DNA of 34,874 bases from Catenulispora pinistramenti (lineage in GTDB: Bacteria > Actinomycetota > Actinomycetes > Streptomycetales > Catenulisporaceae), in NCBI RefSeq assembly GCF_018274385.1, contig NZ_JAAFYZ010000100.1, forward strand, positions 1-34,874, given 5' to 3'. Each line of letters starts with the position of its first letter. Position 1 is the stretch's first letter. Position numbers and translations under genes: made by a program. This document shows positions 23,241-31,499 of this stretch, in pieces. Under the pieces are notes generated by a model. It saw nothing but the letters and a program-made list of their open reading frames with translations. It searched no databases and was not told the DNA's origin.

Positions 23241-25550
23241 ATGTCCGCGGACGCGCTGCCCACCACTGCCTACGACCGAGCTGAGCGCCTGCTTCTGCAC
23301 AACCGATCCCGGCTCGCCCTGCGGGCCAAGGTGAAGCCCGTCTGGATCGGCGGCGGCGAGAGGTTCTGGTACCGGGTCGAGACCGAGCGGGGCGGCGAGT
23401 TCGTGCTGGTCGACCCGGCCGCCGGGACCCGGGGGCCGGCGTTCGACCCCGAACGGCTCGCCGCCGCGCTGGCGTCCGCCGCCGGGCAGCCGGTCCAGCC
23501 GTACGCGCTGCCGTTCCGGACAGTCGAGTTCACCGACTTCACCGACTTCACCGACTTTACGGACGGGACGATCGCGTTCGACGCGTTCGACGCGCGCTGG
23601 ACCTGCCGACTGGCCGACTACCAGTGCACGCGGGACGAGGAGCACGTGAAAGCCTCACCGCTGGAAGTCGCCTCGCCGGACAAGAAGTGGGCGGCGTTCC
23701 GCCGCGGCCACGACCTGTGGGTGCGTTCGGCCGAGACAGGCGAGGAGTTCGCGCTCACCACCGACGGCACCGCGGACCGGAGCTACGCGGCCCAACCGGA
23801 CGCGGCGGCCCCCACGCATCTGCTCGGCAAGCTCAGCCTTCCGGAGATGCCGCCGGCGCTGCTGTGGTCGCCGGACTCGGCGCGCGTCCTCACCCACCGC
23901 ACCGACCAGAGCGATGTCGCCCTGATGCACCTGATCGAAGCCGTGCCGCCGGACGGCGGCCGGCCGCGCCTGCGCAGCTACCACTACCCGATCCCCGGCG
24001 AGCCGGTGGCCCGCGGCGAGTGGATCGTCTTCGACGTCGGGTCCCGGACCGCGACACCCGCCAAGACCGACCCGTTCCTGCTGCCCTACCTGTCGCCTTT
24101 AACGCTGAAGAAGGCGTGGTGGGCCAAGGACAGCGCGGCCGTCTACTACCTGGATCAGCCCCGTGACCTGCGGACATTGCGGCTCCACGCACTCGACCCG
24201 GCGACCGGCGAGGTGCGCACACTGATCGAGGAGCACAGCGACACGCGGGTGGAGGCCGCGCAGGAGATCGTCCAGAAGCCGATCGTGCACGTGCTCGCAG
24301 GCGGCCGCGAGGCGCTGTGGTACTCCCAGCGCGACGGCTGGGGGCACCTGTACCGCTACGAGGACGGGGTGATGGTTCAACAGCTCACCCGAGGGTTGTT
24401 CGCGGTGCAGGAGATCGTGCACGTCGACGAGGCGGAACGGGTCGTGTACGCCGTCGTCTCGGGGCTGGTCCAGGCCGACCCGTACCGGCGGTCGCTGGTC
24501 CGGGTCGGCCTGGACGGTGGCCAGACCGCCAAGCTCACCGACGACGATCTGGACCATGTGATCACCGCGCCGGAACACGGCCGCTGGTTCGTCGACTCCG
24601 CGTCCACGGTCGACACCGCGCCGAGGATCGCCGTGCGCGACCGGGGCGGAGCCGTGCTGGTCGAGCTGGAACAGGCTGACATCACACCGCTGCTGGCCGT
24701 CGGCTGGACGCCGCCGGAACGGGTCAGGACCCTGGCCGCCGACGGCGTCACCGAGATCTACGGCGTCCTCTACAAGCCCCACGGCTTCGACGCCGCGCAA
24801 CGCTACCCGGTGATCGACCACCCCTACCCGGGCCCGCAGATCCACCGGGTGGCGGCCTCCTTCGACCCGGGTGCGTACGGCTACGACGCCGAGGCGGTGG
24901 CGGCGCTGGGCTTCGCGGTGCTGGCCGTCGACGGCCGCGGAACTCCCGGCCGGGACAAAGCCTTCCACGACCACGCCCACCGCAACATGGGCAGCGCGGG
25001 CTCGCTCGAAGACCACGTCGCGGCGCTGCGCCAACTCGCGCAAACCCGTCCGTGGCTGGACCTGGACCGGGTCGGCGTCTTCGGCATCTCCGGCGGGGGA
25101 TTCACCACCGCCCGCGCCCTCCTGGCGTTCCCCGACTTCTACAAGGTCGGCGTGGCCGAGGCCGGCAACCACGACAACCGCCTCTACCACGCGCTGTGGG
25201 CCGAGACCTACGACGGACCGTTCGACCCGGACGCCGGGGCCCGGCTGTCCAACACCGAGCTGGCCGGGAACCTGACCGGGAAACTACTGCTCGTCCACGG
25301 CGACATGGACGACAACGTGACGCCGCACCTGACTATGCGCCTGGTCGACGCGCTGATCGCCGCGAACAAGGACTTCGACCTGCTGATCGTCCCCGGGGCC
25401 GAGCACAGCTTCCTGGGCCGCAACAGCTACGTCACCCGCCGCCGCTGGGACTACCTGGTGCGCCACCTCATGCACCGCGAGCCGCCGGCCGGCTACCGGC
25501 TGGCGGACGTCCCGCTCTCCCTGGAACTACTCGAAGCCCTCTTCAGCTGA
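23241..25550 (+). CDS. S9 family (DPP-IV/prolyl oligopeptidase-like) serine peptidase
   Basis: A 769-residue two-domain peptidase: an N-terminal beta-propeller (about 1-500, with blades around VASPDKKWAAFRRG and LLWSPDSARV) and a C-terminal alpha/beta hydrolase. The triad is visible: Ser617 in FGISGGGF, the Asp in HGDMDDNV (686-693) and His722 in PGAEHSF. It would release dipeptides or cleave short proline-containing peptides. AGGAGG lies before the ATG at 23241. No signal peptide is obvious, so it is probably cytoplasmic. A 9-bp DNA repeat (23529-23564) encodes four TDF-type units near residue 100. It is followed after 19 bp by the beta-lactamase-like gene, likely in one operon under the TetR regulator. 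Confidence 0.93.
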   Translation: MSADALPTTAYDRAERLLLHNRSRLALRAKVKPVWIGGGERFWYRVETERGGEFVLVDPAAGTRGPAFDPERLAAALASAAGQPVQPYALPFRTVEFTDFTDFTDFTDGTIAFDAFDARWTCRLADYQCTRDEEHVKASPLEVASPDKKWAAFRRGHDLWVRSAETGEEFALTTDGTADRSYAAQPDAAAPTHLLGKLSLPEMPPALLWSPDSARVLTHRTDQSDVALMHLIEAVPPDGGRPRLRSYHYPIPGEPVARGEWIVFDVGSRTATPAKTDPFLLPYLSPLTLKKAWWAKDSAAVYYLDQPRDLRTLRLHALDPATGEVRTLIEEHSDTRVEAAQEIVQKPIVHVLAGGREALWYSQRDGWGHLYRYEDGVMVQQLTRGLFAVQEIVHVDEAERVVYAVVSGLVQADPYRRSLVRVGLDGGQTAKLTDDDLDHVITAPEHGRWFVDSASTVDTAPRIAVRDRGGAVLVELEQADITPLLAVGWTPPERVRTLAADGVTEIYGVLYKPHGFDAAQRYPVIDHPYPGPQIHRVAASFDPGAYGYDAEAVAALGFAVLAVDGRGTPGRDKAFHDHAHRNMGSAGSLEDHVAALRQLAQTRPWLDLDRVGVFGISGGGFTTARALLAFPDFYKVGVAEAGNHDNRLYHALWAETYDGPFDPDAGARLSNTELAGNLTGKLLLVHGDMDDNVTPHLTMRLVDALIAANKDFDLLIVPGAEHSFLGRNSYVTRRRWDYLVRHLMHREPPAGYRLADVPLSLELLEALFS
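23529..23564 (+). repeat. 9-bp tandem repeat in the S9 peptidase gene
   Basis: TTCACCGAC three times and then TTTACGGAC, in frame, encode Phe-Thr-Asp repeats. The length can vary without shifting the frame. Confidence 0.8.
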
Positions 25551-25569
25551 CGTGGAAAGGACCCTCCCC

Positions 25570-26910
25570 ATGCCCACCTTCACTACCCGCGCCCTCCAAG
25601 ACCTCTGCGACCACAGCCGCGAGCAGCTCGGCATCACCGGTGCCCAGGTCGCCGTCTTCAGCGGCGACGGGCTCCTTCAGGCGGTGTCCGGGACCGCGAA
25701 CGCGGAGCTCGGCACGCCGGTCACCGACGACACCGTCTTCCAGATCGGTTCCACCACCAAGGTCTACACGGCCGCGCTGGTGATGCAGCTGGCCGACGCC
25801 GGCCTGGTCGATCTCGACGCGCCCGTCACGCGCTACCTGCCGGACGTGCGGCTCGCCGCCGGCGAGCAGTGGCGCCGGATCACCCCCCGCCAGCTGATGT
25901 CGATGACCAGCGGCCTGGACAACGGTCCGTACACCGACACCGGGCGCGGCGACGACGCCGTCGCCCGTTACATCGACCTCCTGGCCGACATCCCGCTCAC
26001 TTTTGCGCCGGGATCGTCCTACGGCTACAGCAACGCCTCGACGAACGTATCGGGGCTGCTGATCGAGGCGCTCACCGGCCAATGCTGGGACGAGGCACTG
26101 CGCGACCGGCTGCTCGGGCCGGCCGGGCTCGTCGAGTCGGTCAGCCTGTTCGAGGACCTGCCCTACCATCGCGTCGCGGTGGGCCACGTCGACGGCGTGG
26201 TCCGGCCGTGGTGCTTCGCCCGCGGATGCGGCCCGGCCGGCTCGTCACTGGCGACCACGGCCCGCGACCTCGCCCGCTTCGGAAGCCTCTTCCTGCGCCG
26301 GGGCCTGGCCGAGGACGCCACCGTCCTGCTGTCCGCCGACGCCGTCGCCACCATGGAGTCACCGCAGGTGGGCGTCCCGGCCCGGGTCTTCGCCGACTCC
26401 TGGTGCGTGGGCCCGTACCGCAAGGTCTGGGACGGCGTGGAGGTGTTCGGACACAGCGGCACCACCCCCAACGGATCGTCCTGCCTGCTCTGGGTGCCGG
26501 CCCTCAACGTGGCGGTGGCGACGATCGTGAACACCCCGCACAAGGGCTACCCGTTCGCCGACACGGTCTTCGACGTGGTTTTCCGGGACTGGCTCGGCGT
26601 CGCGAAACCGCAACGGCCCGTCCCCGTACCCGGCCTGGAGACCGACGTGTCCGCGTACACCGGGACATACGACGCGCACGGCGTCCACTACGCGGTCACC
26701 GCGGTCGCCGGCACCCTGCTGTTGGACGCCCACAGCACCGGCTCCGAGAAGATCCACACCGAGCTGCTGCCGATCGCCGACCACCGCTTCCTGCCCGCCG
26801 ACGACGCCGTCACCAGCCACCACACCTGGGACATCGCCTTCACCATCGGCGCCGACGGGCAGGCGACCCTGCTGCACAACGGCGCGTTCGCCGCCCGCCG
26901 CACCGCCTGA
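25570..26910 (+). CDS. Serine hydrolase of the beta-lactamase/class C family
   Basis: A 446-residue penicillin-binding-protein-like hydrolase. The STTK tetrad (61-64, nucleophile Ser61), YSN (153-155) and HSG (295-297, replacing KTG) are all present, as in class C beta-lactamases, EstB esterases and D-aminopeptidases. A further domain (about 340-446) is lipocalin- or barrel-like, as in D-aminopeptidase DAP relatives. There is no signal peptide, which argues for an intracellular esterase or peptidase rather than a secreted antibiotic-resistance enzyme. ATG at 25570 follows GGAAAGGA. Paired with the S9 peptidase it may process the same peptide substrates; that is inferred. Confidence 0.92.
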   Translation: MPTFTTRALQDLCDHSREQLGITGAQVAVFSGDGLLQAVSGTANAELGTPVTDDTVFQIGSTTKVYTAALVMQLADAGLVDLDAPVTRYLPDVRLAAGEQWRRITPRQLMSMTSGLDNGPYTDTGRGDDAVARYIDLLADIPLTFAPGSSYGYSNASTNVSGLLIEALTGQCWDEALRDRLLGPAGLVESVSLFEDLPYHRVAVGHVDGVVRPWCFARGCGPAGSSLATTARDLARFGSLFLRRGLAEDATVLLSADAVATMESPQVGVPARVFADSWCVGPYRKVWDGVEVFGHSGTTPNGSSCLLWVPALNVAVATIVNTPHKGYPFADTVFDVVFRDWLGVAKPQRPVPVPGLETDVSAYTGTYDAHGVHYAVTAVAGTLLLDAHSTGSEKIHTELLPIADHRFLPADDAVTSHHTWDIAFTIGADGQATLLHNGAFAARRTA

Positions 26911-27244
26911 CGGGCGGAGACTCCGCAGGTCATAGGAGTACGCAGCAGCTGCTCCAGCACGCAGAAGCTGTACGCCTTCCAGTCCACCGTGCCCGGCTCC
27001 AGGTGCGGGGCGGCCAGCACCAGGCAGGCGCCGCCAGGACCCGGTCAGCACCGAGGCATCGATCTCGGCCGGGCCCGCAAGATCATGGCGGCGGTGCCGT
27101 CGCCAACCAGGTCCTCGGCCATCGCGGCGCCGGCGTGGATCCCGAGGCGGGGTTGTTCAGCCATGGCCGGGTGTCGCCGCCGAGGTCGGGGTGCCGTTAA
27201 CCGCCACGGCCGGCGCGTGCCGGAAGACCGGGAACCGGGGCGGG
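26911..27244. other. Gene-free stretch, transposon scrap only
   Basis: No intact gene in 334 bp. The left part holds the Tn3-like fragment at 26940-27020. The right part has only short interrupted frames on both strands and looks like degraded DNA between the hydrolase and the kinase gene. Confidence 0.5.
26940..27020 (-). pseudogene. Fragment resembling a Tn3-family transposase
   Basis: A minus-strand piece of about 27 codons reads LAAPHLEPGTVDWKAYSFCV then LEQLLR. The KAYSFCVLEQ wording resembles the Tn3 transposase region that continues to a HLKRRDVF-type motif, which is missing here. Only a scrap remains, so the match is tentative. Confidence 0.4.
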
Positions 27245-27856
27245 TCATCGGGGTCCGGCGTACTCCTTGTCAAGCCACCCGCAGACCACGTCGGCCACCT
27301 CGGCCGCGGTCAGGCCCGTGGTCTCGACCACCAGGTCGGGGTCCTTGGCCTGTTTGGGGAGAGTGTTCTGGTGCAGGGACAGGCCGGTCGGGTGGGCGTG
27401 GCGGCGGTGCCGGTCGGCGAGCTGCTCGTCGGCCACCGCGAGCTCGACGACGGCGATGCGCGCCGTCCCCTCGTCGCGCATCCGGCGCAGTCGGGCCTGC
27501 AGATCGTCGTTCACGGCCGGCTCGAAGGCCTGGCCGTCCACCACCACCCCGACGCCCGAGGCGAGCATCGCCACGATTGCCGCGTTCATCGCGTAAAGCA
27601 TGGCCAGAGCATCGGGGCCGTTGTCGATCCGCCGCGCCCCCGGCATATGCTCCACATTCTGATAGGTGAACCCTTGGGAGGCGTGCCGGGCGTTCTTCAC
27701 GCCTCCGGCCCACTGCCCCGGCACCATCCGATAAAGCTCGTCGACCCCGAACCGCAGCAGCGGCTCCTCCCAGTACTCCTGGATGGCTTCTGCGAGGGTC
27801 GACTTGCCGACCGCGGACGGGCCGGTGAGGACGACGCACAACGGAGCCTCAGTCAT
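27245..27856 (-). CDS. Chloramphenicol phosphotransferase-like P-loop kinase
   Basis: A 203-residue P-loop phosphotransferase. Walker A is GPSAVGKST (12-20), with FGVDELYRM just after the second strand, where Asp39 fits the catalytic base of the chloramphenicol 3-O-phosphotransferase family. The later DGQAFEP and a basic lid (RHRRHAHPTG) also fit. It may modify a small hydroxylated compound or a nucleotide; resistance is possible but not shown. ATG at 27856 is chosen because GGAAGA precedes it. It stands alone in accessory DNA between transposon remnants and a palindrome-bearing intergenic region. Confidence 0.85.
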   Translation of the reverse strand: MTEAPLCVVLTGPSAVGKSTLAEAIQEYWEEPLLRFGVDELYRMVPGQWAGGVKNARHASQGFTYQNVEHMPGARRIDNGPDALAMLYAMNAAIVAMLASGVGVVVDGQAFEPAVNDDLQARLRRMRDEGTARIAVVELAVADEQLADRHRRHAHPTGLSLHQNTLPKQAKDPDLVVETTGLTAAEVADVVCGWLDKEYAGPR

Positions 27857-28008
27857 CGGTCTTCCATTTCTATTCTGTGGCAACAGCTACGTGAGGAATT
27901 TGCGCGAGCGGCCGGCCGCCACCGGCGTCCACGTTGCGATGTTGCAGTTCGCTGTCCTGCGGGAACTCCACTTCGATATCAGTGAAACTGCACGAGGTGT
28001 CACATCGC

Positions 28009-28026
28009 AGGTCACTGCGGTGACCT
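28009..28026. promoter_or_regulatory. Palindrome upstream of the kinase gene
   Basis: AGGTCAC-TGCG-GTGACCT, perfect 7-bp arms. A GTCAC half-site lies 11 bp to its left, so three related half-sites sit on one DNA face. A regulator site for the minus-strand kinase gene is plausible. Confidence 0.45.
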
Positions 28027-28149
28027 CACCGCGCCGGGTACCGCAGCGCGGTCCGGGCTCGCAGCGGGCCGTTCCCGAACTCCCGCCACGTAGCAAGGGA
28101 CTCTCTCAGCAGCGGGTGAGTCGCGTTGATCGCTCGGCTATGCCAGCCG

Positions 28150-28965
28150 TTACTCCACCGACTTCCCCATTGAACGTCTGCGGCCAGCCACCTCATGGAC
28201 GTAGCGCTCCCATTCGTCAAGGAAGTCCTCGGCAGCCGCGAGTCCGTCGTGACGGACCAACTCGCCGACCCAGTCCCTGGTCATCCGCGAGTAGGTGCGG
28301 CCTCGCGATGTACGCAGCCATACGCTCGCCGACTCGCGGCTTTCGCCGTCGAGCACCAGGCTGAACTGGTAGAGACGCTGGGAACACAGACGTGAGTCCT
28401 GAAGAAGAGTCGCTTTGTCCTTGCCACAGCGCCGGAGTTCCCACGAGATCCCGGAGGGCGATCGGCGTGTCTCGGCAGGCTCGCCTTGGTCCAGCAAGGC
28501 CAGCGGGTGCGCGGGCACCGGCGCAAGCGGCCTGTCGGGGTCCGGCTTGTCGAACCAGATCCCCTGGGCGATGGCCTCGACGAACTCGTCGTGGAAGCTG
28601 AAGAGGTAGTGCTGGTGGGTGTCCAGCAGCGGGGTCTGGTAGTGATGGTTCTCGTAGGCGTGGCGTTCGGCGAGCCACGGCGAATCGGAGACTTCGTAGA
28701 CCCAATCTCCGTACGTCGCCGGTGCGGTGAGTAGCTCGGCGCGTGGATAAGGCAGGTGCTCGCCGCGCGATCCACGAACGGCGTCGAGTCCTTCGAACGT
28801 CACCCGCCCAAAGCCGCCTTCGTTGTAGGGCAAGGGGAAGTAGATGGCGTTCGGCGGGTAGTCCTCGTCTTCGGGAAACATCGGCAGGTGACCGTAGGCC
28901 AGTCGCGGGGAGAGCACCGAGTCTGCCTGAATCGGAACCGTGAGCGGGTGAGCGATCGGGGACAT
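28150..28965 (-). CDS. Conserved hypothetical protein
   Basis: A 271-residue soluble protein with distinctive aromatic and acidic blocks: PRLAYGHLPMFPEDEDYPPNA near residue 20, HQHYLFSFHDEFVEAIAQGIWF near residue 117, and a basic C-terminal third (ISWELRRCGKDKATL, LDGESRESASVWLRT). The HQHYLFSFHDEFVE wording recurs in actinobacterial hypothetical proteins, but I know no function. No membrane or export signal is visible. The stop of a broken upstream frame lies 10 bp before its ATG, so it was probably the second gene of an operon whose first gene has been cut away. Confidence 0.72.
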   Translation of the reverse strand: MSPIAHPLTVPIQADSVLSPRLAYGHLPMFPEDEDYPPNAIYFPLPYNEGGFGRVTFEGLDAVRGSRGEHLPYPRAELLTAPATYGDWVYEVSDSPWLAERHAYENHHYQTPLLDTHQHYLFSFHDEFVEAIAQGIWFDKPDPDRPLAPVPAHPLALLDQGEPAETRRSPSGISWELRRCGKDKATLLQDSRLCSQRLYQFSLVLDGESRESASVWLRTSRGRTYSRMTRDWVGELVRHDGLAAAEDFLDEWERYVHEVAGRRRSMGKSVE

Positions 28966-28975
28966 GCAGGGAAGG

Positions 28976-29062
28976 CTACGTCAGCCGCAGGACGGACGCT
29001 CCATCGAGCCACAGCATGCAGTCGGGGTCGCCGAACATGGGCCTGATGACGGTAGGACGCTC
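28976..29062 (-). pseudogene. 3' end of a truncated upstream gene
   Basis: On the minus strand NERPTVIRPMFG then DPDCMLWLDGASVLRLT and a stop lies 10 bp before the conserved gene at 28965. It reads like the end of a globular protein. It loses coding character at the GTTCC repeat cluster, as if the mobile segment had replaced the rest. Confidence 0.4.
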
Positions 29063-29162
29063 GTTCCGGAACCTTGGAAGTGGAACGGACCACTGAGCCG
29101 TCCGAAGGGACCTGACAACCCGTCCTTCGCCGTTCCACAAACAGTTCCACAACTAGAGTTCC
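29063..29162. repeat. Cluster of GTTCC/GGAAC repeats beside the recombinase
   Basis: Palindrome GTTCCGGAAC (29063-29072), inverted pair GTGGAACGG/CCGTTCCAC (29080-29088, 29130-29138), direct pair GTTCCACAA (29132-29140, 29144-29152) and a further GTTCC at 29158. The density and position suggest a recombination or operator site for the serine recombinase. Confidence 0.5.
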
Positions 29163-29226
29163 GAAATCCTGTTACAGCCATGACTTCCGGTACGATTTCG
29201 GCATCGCCCTCGTCGACACCCATCCG

Positions 29227-29814
29227 CTGCGCGGACTCGACCTCGGCTATGCCCGGGTCTCCACCAACAAGCAGAGCCTGGAGCGCCAACTCGACGCCCT
29301 CGGCGCCGCAGGTATCCCGGCCGAGCGGATTTACACCGACAAGAAGACCGGCGCGACCGTCGACCGCGAAGGCCTGACCGCCCTGCTGGCCTACGCCCGA
29401 CACGGGGACACGATCGTGGTCCACACCCTCGACCGCCTCGGCCGGAACCTGCGCGAGGTACTCAACCTCGTACACGACCTCGCTGAACGCGGCGTCGGAG
29501 TCAGGTCGCTTGCCGACCCGCTCCCGATCAACACCTCCGACGAAGGCATGGGTCGGGTCGCTTTCCTGCTACTGGCACTGTTCGCAGAGATGGAGCGGAC
29601 CTTCACCGCTGAGCGGGTCACCCACGCCCGGAGTGTGGCCGAGGCCGCAGGCCGTCGCGTCGGCCGTCCGATCGCTCATCCCGCCGACAAGATCGAGTAC
29701 GCGCGGCTGCTTAAGGCGCAGGGCGAGAGCCTTGGCAAGATCGCCGCCGAGACTGGCATCCCGAAGACGTCGCTCCACCGCTATCTGGAACCCTTCCTTG
29801 AGGGCCAGCGATGA
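29227..29814 (+). CDS. Serine recombinase (resolvase/invertase type), start unresolved
   Basis: A full-length small serine recombinase: [19 protein letters not shown] at the N-terminus with the nucleophile Ser codon at 29260, then the arginine-rich [15 protein letters not shown], the [13 protein letters not shown] hinge and E-helix, and a C-terminal HTH ([22 protein letters not shown]). It would cut and rejoin DNA at paired sites, as a resolvase or invertase. The frame is open from 29116 but has no ATG, GTG or TTG before the domain; a CTG at 29227 is the only near-cognate start close by. Either it uses an unusual start or its 5' end was cut by a recombination. Its TGA overlaps the ATG of the next gene, so three genes are coupled. 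Confidence 0.75.
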   Translation: MRGLDLGYARVSTNKQSLERQLDALGAAGIPAERIYTDKKTGATVDREGLTALLAYARHGDTIVVHTLDRLGRNLREVLNLVHDLAERGVGVRSLADPLPINTSDEGMGRVAFLLLALFAEMERTFTAERVTHARSVAEAAGRRVGRPIAHPADKIEYARLLKAQGESLGKIAAETGIPKTSLHRYLEPFLEGQR

Positions 29815-30365
29815 TCGATCACCGCGAGCAGCGCAATGACGAGACGCCGACGCCGAACATCGTGGGGGCGTGGTTCGTCCTCGGTGCCGCAGCCTCCGAA
29901 CGGGTCCCCTGGTGGGCCGGGCAGTGGCTGGCCGAGGGCCACGACGGACCAACGCTTCGAGAGCTGGCCGGCCTCAACGGCCGCGACCCGCACGCGGTGA
30001 CCGACCTCCTACCAGCGGCCCTGGCGGAGCTGGGCGTCAGCATGCCGACCACCGTGACAGCGGCCGCCAGCGAAGCCTTCCGGTACACCGCCGAACTACA
30101 CCTTTCCGGGCAGGCCAGTGCACGGTGGGTCGCGCAACAAGTCGAACAGATCATCATCCGCACCGACTACAGCAACGAGGTCTTCGACCTCCCGCTCGGG
30201 CTGATCTACGGAGTCGACGACGAATGGGAGGGTGGCTGGGGCCGGACAGTTGAAGAGCTGAAGGCCGACATCCACGCCAAGTGCGTCGAGCAACTCCTCG
30301 GAAGCAGCATGTCGTCCAGCGCCATCTCCACCGTGGATGGCAACGCCGGCGCCGACGGTGAGTAG
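29811..30365 (+). CDS. Hypothetical protein coupled to the recombinase
   Basis: A 184-residue helical protein. The block [17 protein letters not shown] then [19 protein letters not shown] is a distant relative of the first half of the small gene at 22034 and of a recurrent actinobacterial hypothetical family. The later part ([28 protein letters not shown]) is Trp/acid rich; the tail is low in complexity. ATG overlaps the recombinase stop, and AAGGAGG for the next gene lies directly after it. It is probably part of the same mobile cassette. I do not recognise a function. Confidence 0.75.
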   Translation: MIDHREQRNDETPTPNIVGAWFVLGAAASERVPWWAGQWLAEGHDGPTLRELAGLNGRDPHAVTDLLPAALAELGVSMPTTVTAAASEAFRYTAELHLSGQASARWVAQQVEQIIIRTDYSNEVFDLPLGLIYGVDDEWEGGWGRTVEELKADIHAKCVEQLLGSSMSSSAISTVDGNAGADGE

Positions 30366-30375
30366 AAGGAGGTAC

Positions 30376-30546
30376 GTGGCGAAAGGCGTGCCAGGCGGTT
30401 ACCAGGTCTGGGACAACAAGGGGCACCGATGGTGGGGAGACCTCTACGAGCTTTGTCCTGACGACCTGCTGATCGAACTGAACGGCGGCGCGGACCCCGA
30501 GAAGATCACTGCTCTGCTCAAGTGGTACCGGGCGCAGAAGCGCTAG
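30376..30546 (+). CDS. Small 56-aa hypothetical protein
   Basis: GTG at 30376 lies 3 bp after AAGGAGG, an excellent ribosome binding site that decides this start. The 56 residues include YQVWDNKGHRWWGDLYELCPDDLL and end with a basic KWYRAQKR. It is Trp-rich and compact, and it follows the previous gene by 10 bp, so it completes a three-gene transcript. No family is recognised. Confidence 0.7.
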   Translation: MAKGVPGGYQVWDNKGHRWWGDLYELCPDDLLIELNGGADPEKITALLKWYRAQKR

Positions 30547-30579
30547 ACCGCAGCCCGATCCGCCCCATTGCACAGGATT

Positions 30580-30823
30580 TCAGACGTCCGTGCATAGGAC
30601 TGCGGGGCTGGACAGCCGGGCCACGGTGACCGGCCCGGCGGTGGTCTTGACCGTGGTCGGGCAGTAGCCGTTGCGGTGGCCGGGCCGCGTTGGGCGCTCG
30701 GAAGCGACAGCGACCTCGGCGCGCTGGTAGCGGGCGCGGCCCAGGAACGCCTCGACCTCCGCTTCCAGAGCGGTCTGGATGATCAGCCGCGCCCCGAGGC
30801 GGGCCACGTCCTCGACCGCCCGT
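30580..30823 (-). pseudogene. Truncated IS256-family (mutator) transposase fragment
   Basis: The piece reads VARLGARLIIQTALEAEVEA, FLGRARYQRAEV and GHRNGYCPTTVKTTAGPVTV, the standard N-terminal region of IS256-type transposases. It starts abruptly at 30823 and diverges after VTVARL (about 30600), so both the start and the catalytic DDE part are lost. Confidence 0.85.
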
Positions 30824-30825
30824 GA

Positions 30826-31222
30826 TCATTTACACCGCAGTCAGGACACGACCCGCGTCAAGGACGCCACCCGCCAGTACTGGACCCTGGCCCACGTCGA
30901 CGGCCGCCGCTATCTCGACCGCCCTGTTTACATCTTCACCAGCGGAACGACCTTCTCCGGCGCCGAGGAGATTGCCTACAACCTGAAGGCCCAGAAGCGG
31001 GCGACGCTGATCGGCGAGACGACCCTCGGCGGCGCCCATCCCAGTGAGTGGTACCCGCTGACGCCGCACATTACGGTCACCATCCCCAACGCCCGCTCAA
31101 TCAACCCGGTCACCGGGACCAACTGGGAGGGCGTGGGCATCGAGCCGGACGTGGCGGTGAGCGCAGACGAGGCCTTCGACGTCGCATACCGACACGCTCG
31201 CGACGAGGTCTCTAGCGGCTGA
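30826..31222 (+). pseudogene. 5'-truncated S41 (tail-specific) peptidase
   Basis: The C-terminal third of a TSPc-type S41 protease: RQYWTLAHVDGRRYLDRPVY, then IFTSGTTFSGAEEIAYNLKA carrying the catalytic Ser in TSGTTFSGAEE, the KRATLIGETTLGGAHPSEW block and INPVTGTNWEGVGIEPDV. The propeller/PDZ-like front part is missing. The coding piece begins exactly where the IS256 fragment ends (3 bp away), so it was cut off by that element or by a later deletion. Confidence 0.85.
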
Positions 31223-31499
31223 CCCGGCCTGTCAGCGATGCTCAAGAGGACATCGACATCGCCGACGCTCGCATGAAGCTCCTCATCGCGGCGCGTCGAG
31301 CTTGGCCGTGCTTGGGGTGTAGCGCGTCTGTTGGTCCGAGAGCTGACACCACAGTCAAGTCCCATGAGCCGTCATCGATCGCTGCTGCCCTCTCTTAGTA
31401 ATACGCGCGACCGCTGCGCCCAGTTCCCTATTCGGACTGTGATATTCCTCCAAGTTGTCGAAGCTTCCGGCCCGTGGTCTACCTGGGCATACTCCAGCC

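Noticed and set aside
25570-26910. Secreted beta-lactamase giving antibiotic resistance
   Set aside because: There is no signal peptide, HSG replaces KTG, and there is an extra C-terminal domain; esterase or aminopeptidase activity is more likely.
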